A DNA stretch of 64,000 nt from WTFY01 sp965203725 (GTDB lineage: Bacteria > Pseudomonadota > Gammaproteobacteria > UBA4575). Positions within the stretch are counted from its first letter, which is position 1. Each line of letters starts with the position of its first letter. The stretch is from positions 744,001 to 808,000 of the forward strand of contig CBDBDH010000001.1 of NCBI GenBank assembly GCA_965203725.1, given 5' to 3'. The notes beneath the pieces are model-generated. The model made no database searches, was not told where the DNA came from, and saw only the letters and a program-made list of their open reading frames with translations. This document shows positions 60,523 to 64,000 of the stretch, one piece after another. Position numbers and translations under genes: made by a program.

Positions 60523-63012
60523 ATGGAATACCTGAGGCGAATACTTTTGGGAGCCCTTGTGCTCACGTTCACGGGCACAACCACGGCCTTTGCGCAGAGC
60601 GCCTGCCCGCTGCCGGCCGGGGTTGCCGCCAACCCGCTTGCCACGCCCAGCGTGACAGCCGCCCAGGTGGTAGCCGACAGTACCAGGCTGCGCGATTTCG
60701 CACTGGCGGCCCGCAAGTACATGGAAAGCGTGACCGGGGCGGAACTAGCGCACAACGCATGCGTCATCCGCGAGGATGGCGGGCCCTGGAAGTCCGGCTC
60801 GACCTACCTCGTGACCCTGTCGGTCGACGGCAGGGTATTTTTTCACTCGGCCAGGGCTGCTTTGGGCGGCAGACCGCTCAGGCCGGCCGTCTGGGCAGAA
60901 ATCGCTAAGGCGAGCGGAAACCCGAACGGCGGGGCCTTGCCCGGCGGGGGCTACGCCATCGGCTTTCGCCGCGCCGGGGGGAATCCGCTCATTCTCCTCG
61001 TCGGTCTCGATATCGGCGAAGCCCATCTCGCGATGGAAACCGTCGATCCCGGACAACCCGCGGTGCGGGCGGACCAGGTGGTGGATCGCGCCACGCTCAA
61101 GGCCTTTGTCGACGGGGCGACCGAGCATCTCATCGATCTCTACCGCTCCGATGGCCGGTCTGCCTTCACGAAAGTCAAGAGCGCCTTTCGCGACCCGAAC
61201 GGACCCTGGCGGCACGGACCGATATACCTTTTCATCATGGATCCGACCGGTTACACGCTCTTTCACGGTGCCTTCCCGGACAAGTTTGAATTCCGCAAGC
61301 CCACGGATACCCTGAGAGACGAGGTCACCGGTCGACTGATCCTGCCGCAGATCATCCAGGCCGCGCGCAGCAGTCCCAACGGCGGCTACGTGCGCTATTT
61401 TTTCGACAATCCCGATGACGAAACCGACAGCGCCACGATCCCCAAGGTAACCTACGCGCGCCAGCACGTCTTCCAGGTCCGGCGCCCCGATGGCAACACG
61501 TCCACCTATCCGCTCATCTTCGGAGCCGGCATTTACGGTGATCCCGCCTCCGGGCAGAGCCAATCCGCTGCCAAGGACTGGCTGGCCCGTTTCGGGCGCA
61601 CCGTCGCGAGCCAGGCTGTGGACATGATCGGTGACCGCCTGATGACGCCCGCCTCCGGGAAGGCCCATGCCCAGGTCGCCGGGCGCACCTTGAATGCGGA
61701 TGCATTGCGAACCTGGCAGGCCTCGGGCAACCTGGCTCTCGCCGAAGAGTCGCTGGATGATGCAGCGGCTATCGGCGGTTCCTCGTTTGCGGACTCAAGG
61801 CCTGTGAGCACGGCCTCCTTCACGCCTTCCGTCAATGACCTGCTGTTCAGAAGTTCGTTCTACCTGCCGGTGGCGGCCGACGGCAGCACGGGCGGCTCGG
61901 GTCACGGGCGTTGGGCCCTGTGGGGGCAGGCGGCCTGGACCGAGTTCGACGGCGGCAGCGGACTGTCCCAAGAGGGCGAGGTCAAGACCGGCATGCTGGG
62001 CGTGGATTACGCAATCGGCAATATGGTGTCGGGCCTTGCGGTCTCGCGCACCTGGGGCGATGGTGACTTCGAGGTGGATGCGACCGAGGAGAATGACATC
62101 GAGACCGCGCTGACGAGCGTATTCCCCTATCTACGCTATGCCCTGAGCGAGCGAACATCCGTATGGGGCATGCTGGGCTATGGCGAGGGCAGCATGTGGC
62201 TCGATGAGAACGCCATCGACCGGTCCACCAAGACGGACCTGGAGATGAACATGGGCGCCCTTGGATTCCGTGGTGACCTGATGACGGCCGACGAGTCCGG
62301 CGGCTTTGGCCTGGCGGTGAAATCGGATGTGTTCATTGTCCGCGTGGAGTCGGACGACCATGAAAACCTGGGCTCGATCGATGCGGATACCCGGCGCCTG
62401 CGACTGGGCGTTGAGGGATCGCGCAGGGTGGAGCTTGCGCGGGGCAGCCTGCTGCGCTCGTCCCTGGAAGTCGGGGTACGCTATGACGAGGGCGATGCCG
62501 ATACCGGTGCAGGAGTTGAGGTCGGTGGTGGCCTGCGCTACACCTGTCCCGAGAAGGGCCTGATCATGGAAGCCAATGCCAGGGGCCTGCTGGCCCACGA
62601 ACAAAGCGGTTACGACGAATGGGGGGTCAGCGGCTCGATCCAGTTGCGACCCGGGGCCTCCCAGCGCGGCCTGTCGCTGACCCTGGCGCCGTCGTGGGGC
62701 GTGGCCTCCAGCGGGGTCCAGGGCCTGTGGTCACGGGCGGATGCAATCTCCGCGGCCTCCAATCACGAGGCGGACCCCAGGGGACGCCTGGATGCCGAGA
62801 TAGCCTATGGCATGGGAGCCCTGGGCGGGATGGGCCTGCTCACCTCGTATACCGCCGTTGAACTCTCGGACAGCAATCCATTCCGGGTCGGCGCGCGTCT
62901 CAACGTGGGCACCGCGCTTGAATTGAGTCTTGAAGGTCTCCACCGCAAGGATCCTTACGACAGCGACCTGTCGGAGAATGCGCTGATGCTGCAAAGCGCC
63001 CTGTACTGGTAG
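60523..63012 (+). CDS. Autotransporter with Cache-like sensor passenger
   Basis: The 829-residue protein has a signal peptide (GALVLTFTGTTTAFAQS). Residues ~50-190 and ~190-350 each contain a Cache_2-like pattern: ARKYMESV helices, then REDGGPWKSGSTYLVTLSVD, GRVFFHSA, and DPNGPWRHGPIYLFIMDPTG, YTLFHGAF, with NPDDETDS and RQHVFQVR. From ~440 a 12-strand autotransporter barrel begins (WALWGQAAWTEFDGGSG), ending MLQSALYW. AAGGGGGAG precedes the ATG at a good distance. Cache domains are usually periplasmic sensor inputs, so a surface-bound ligand trap is a guess. Confidence 0.75.
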   Translation: MEYLRRILLGALVLTFTGTTTAFAQSACPLPAGVAANPLATPSVTAAQVVADSTRLRDFALAARKYMESVTGAELAHNACVIREDGGPWKSGSTYLVTLSVDGRVFFHSARAALGGRPLRPAVWAEIAKASGNPNGGALPGGGYAIGFRRAGGNPLILLVGLDIGEAHLAMETVDPGQPAVRADQVVDRATLKAFVDGATEHLIDLYRSDGRSAFTKVKSAFRDPNGPWRHGPIYLFIMDPTGYTLFHGAFPDKFEFRKPTDTLRDEVTGRLILPQIIQAARSSPNGGYVRYFFDNPDDETDSATIPKVTYARQHVFQVRRPDGNTSTYPLIFGAGIYGDPASGQSQSAAKDWLARFGRTVASQAVDMIGDRLMTPASGKAHAQVAGRTLNADALRTWQASGNLALAEESLDDAAAIGGSSFADSRPVSTASFTPSVNDLLFRSSFYLPVAADGSTGGSGHGRWALWGQAAWTEFDGGSGLSQEGEVKTGMLGVDYAIGNMVSGLAVSRTWGDGDFEVDATEENDIETALTSVFPYLRYALSERTSVWGMLGYGEGSMWLDENAIDRSTKTDLEMNMGALGFRGDLMTADESGGFGLAVKSDVFIVRVESDDHENLGSIDADTRRLRLGVEGSRRVELARGSLLRSSLEVGVRYDEGDADTGAGVEVGGGLRYTCPEKGLIMEANARGLLAHEQSGYDEWGVSGSIQLRPGASQRGLSLTLAPSWGVASSGVQGLWSRADAISAASNHEADPRGRLDAEIAYGMGALGGMGLLTSYTAVELSDSNPFRVGARLNVGTALELSLEGLHRKDPYDSDLSENALMLQSALYW

Positions 63013-63074
63013 TTACCCGGCGTTTACCGTTTAGAGCTTGCGAAGCCGCAGACCTCAAACCACGCACTAGCCAC

Positions 63075-63096
63075 GGGTGGACCTTCGGGTCCGCCC
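63075..63096. terminator. Stem with TTCG tetraloop between convergent genes
   Basis: GGGTGGACC and GGTCCGCCC pair over nine bp (one T-G) closed by TTCG. It lies between the autotransporter and pyrF. No T-run, so it is a terminator-like or stabilising element. Confidence 0.5.
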
Positions 63097-63124
63097 GAGG
63101 TCTTCAGGTCACACGAGAGGAAAT

Positions 63125-63865
63125 TCAGATGCTGGAGGCGCGCTCCTGCAGGGCCCGCTCGATTTCGGACAGGATCGCGCCTGCGGACGCTTGCGGGTAC
63201 TCGGCTTGTGCAATCGGGCGCCCGACCACCAGATGATCCGAACCGTCCAGGATGGCCTGGTAGGGCGTGAGTGATCGCTTGTGCTCATCCTGGGATTCGC
63301 CCGCCGGACGGATCCCGGGGGTAACGATCAGGAAGGCCCGGTTTGGGAAGGCCTCGCGCAACTCGCGCACCGACTGCCCGGAAGCCACCAGCCCTTCACA
63401 GCCGGCATCGAGTGCGTGTTTCGCGCGTTGGCGCACCACCGTTGACACCTCCGGTGCAGGACCTGCGCCCGGTGCTGCGAGATCACTGCCGTCCATGCTC
63501 GAGAGCAGAGTGACCATCAGCAGGGCGGGTTTTTCCCCGCGCCGACCGGCTTTTGCCGCGCGCACGGTGGCTTCGTTGCCCTGCAGGGTCAGCAGTTCCA
63601 GCGCCCCGGCAAATTCATCCGGCATGTTGCGCAGTGCGGCGCGCACCGTATTGTCAATGTCGCCGATCTTCAGATCGAGGAACACTTTCTTGCCCTGGTC
63701 CAGCAGGCGCTCGACATAGCTCCAGCCGGCGCCCATGAACAGTTGCCAGCCGACCTTGTAGAAACCCACTGCCTCCCCAAGGTCACCGACCAGCGCATCG
63801 GCCGCGTCCGCGGTGTCGAAATCCAGGGCGACGATCAGGTGGTCGGAGGCGGATCGTTCAGTCAT
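63125..63865 (-). CDS. pyrF: Orotidine 5'-phosphate decarboxylase
   Basis: The 246-residue TIM-barrel enzyme makes UMP. LIVALDFDTADAA, KVFLDLKIGDIDNTVRAAL (catalytic D-x-K-x-x-D; the common DLKFHDIPNT has G and D at the H and P positions here), LLSSMDGSDL, GCEGLVASGQ, LIVTPGIRPAG and VVGRPI follow the family order. I chose ATG 63865 (MTERSASDHLIVALD); a further upstream ATG gives a non-conserved leader. Confidence 0.93.
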   Translation of the reverse strand: MTERSASDHLIVALDFDTADAADALVGDLGEAVGFYKVGWQLFMGAGWSYVERLLDQGKKVFLDLKIGDIDNTVRAALRNMPDEFAGALELLTLQGNEATVRAAKAGRRGEKPALLMVTLLSSMDGSDLAAPGAGPAPEVSTVVRQRAKHALDAGCEGLVASGQSVRELREAFPNRAFLIVTPGIRPAGESQDEHKRSLTPYQAILDGSDHLVVGRPIAQAEYPQASAGAILSEIERALQERASSI

Positions 63866-64000
63866 GAGGGAGGAATGCAGGGTAGCGGCGCGTGCTCGAG
63901 AACCTTTTTCTCTGCACGCTGCCAAAAACGTCGAGTGAAGACCCGCTTTGCCAGCGTACTCCTGTTTCGGGCCAGCCCGGCATCCACCCAGTCTCCATCC

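Overview
The window is one contiguous stretch of GC-rich chromosome from a Gram-negative bacterium, most likely a gammaproteobacterium. Supporting genes are fmt-def, topA-tsaC-hemF, trkA-trkH, a his cluster running into tatABC, an Aap-type amino-acid ABC transporter, porins, TonB-dependent, Slam and autotransporter outer-membrane proteins, and several lipoproteins. I cannot name genus or species. Core blocks are interrupted by AT-richer or degenerate accessory islets, many of them toxin-antitoxin (TA) modules or remnants.

Left part (1-8.6 kb): three tandem ankyrin-repeat proteins, the first fused to the end of an SGNH hydrolase; a small Cas2-fold-like orphan; an odd tRNA-Cys-like gene; a decapitated S24 repressor; a two-gene HipA-like kinase module; a HipBA module; and a structured RNA with GGA in its hairpin loops that looks like a CsrB/RsmZ-type regulator.

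8.7-20.8 kb: a secreted protein of unknown function, a porin, glutamate dehydrogenase, a Sel1-repeat protein, the complete aapJQMP transporter and a subtilisin-like lipoprotein with a C-terminal barrel-like region. Porin, Aap transporter and dehydrogenase together fit uptake and use of glutamate and other amino acids.

21-23.2 kb: a Cre-like tyrosine recombinase preceded by a lox-like site (13-bp arms, 8-bp spacer), then a RelBE-type TA pair.

23.4-32.4 kb (mostly minus strand): pip, dtd, hisB, hisH, hisA, an orphan HigA-like gene, hisF, a TA pair on the opposite strand where hisI would be expected, hisE, tatA, tatB, tatC and gpmI.

33-43.7 kb: a TbpB-like surface lipoprotein with its Slam exporter, a methyltransferase, a HigBA remnant flanked by copies of the trkH 3' end, trkH-trkA and a TonB-dependent receptor.

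44-50.1 kb: a translationally coupled pair under a 42-bp palindrome, made of an AAA_14/DUF4143 ATPase and a 1389-residue NACHT-type NTPase with a C-terminal PD-(D/E)XK nuclease signature. This is the best candidate for an undescribed defence system. A broken VapBC pair follows.

50.1-64 kb: fmt-def, an AbrB-Doc TA pair, two paralogous outer-membrane barrels, topA-tsaC-hemF, a PLP-dependent decarboxylase, an autotransporter carrying Cache-like sensor domains, and pyrF.
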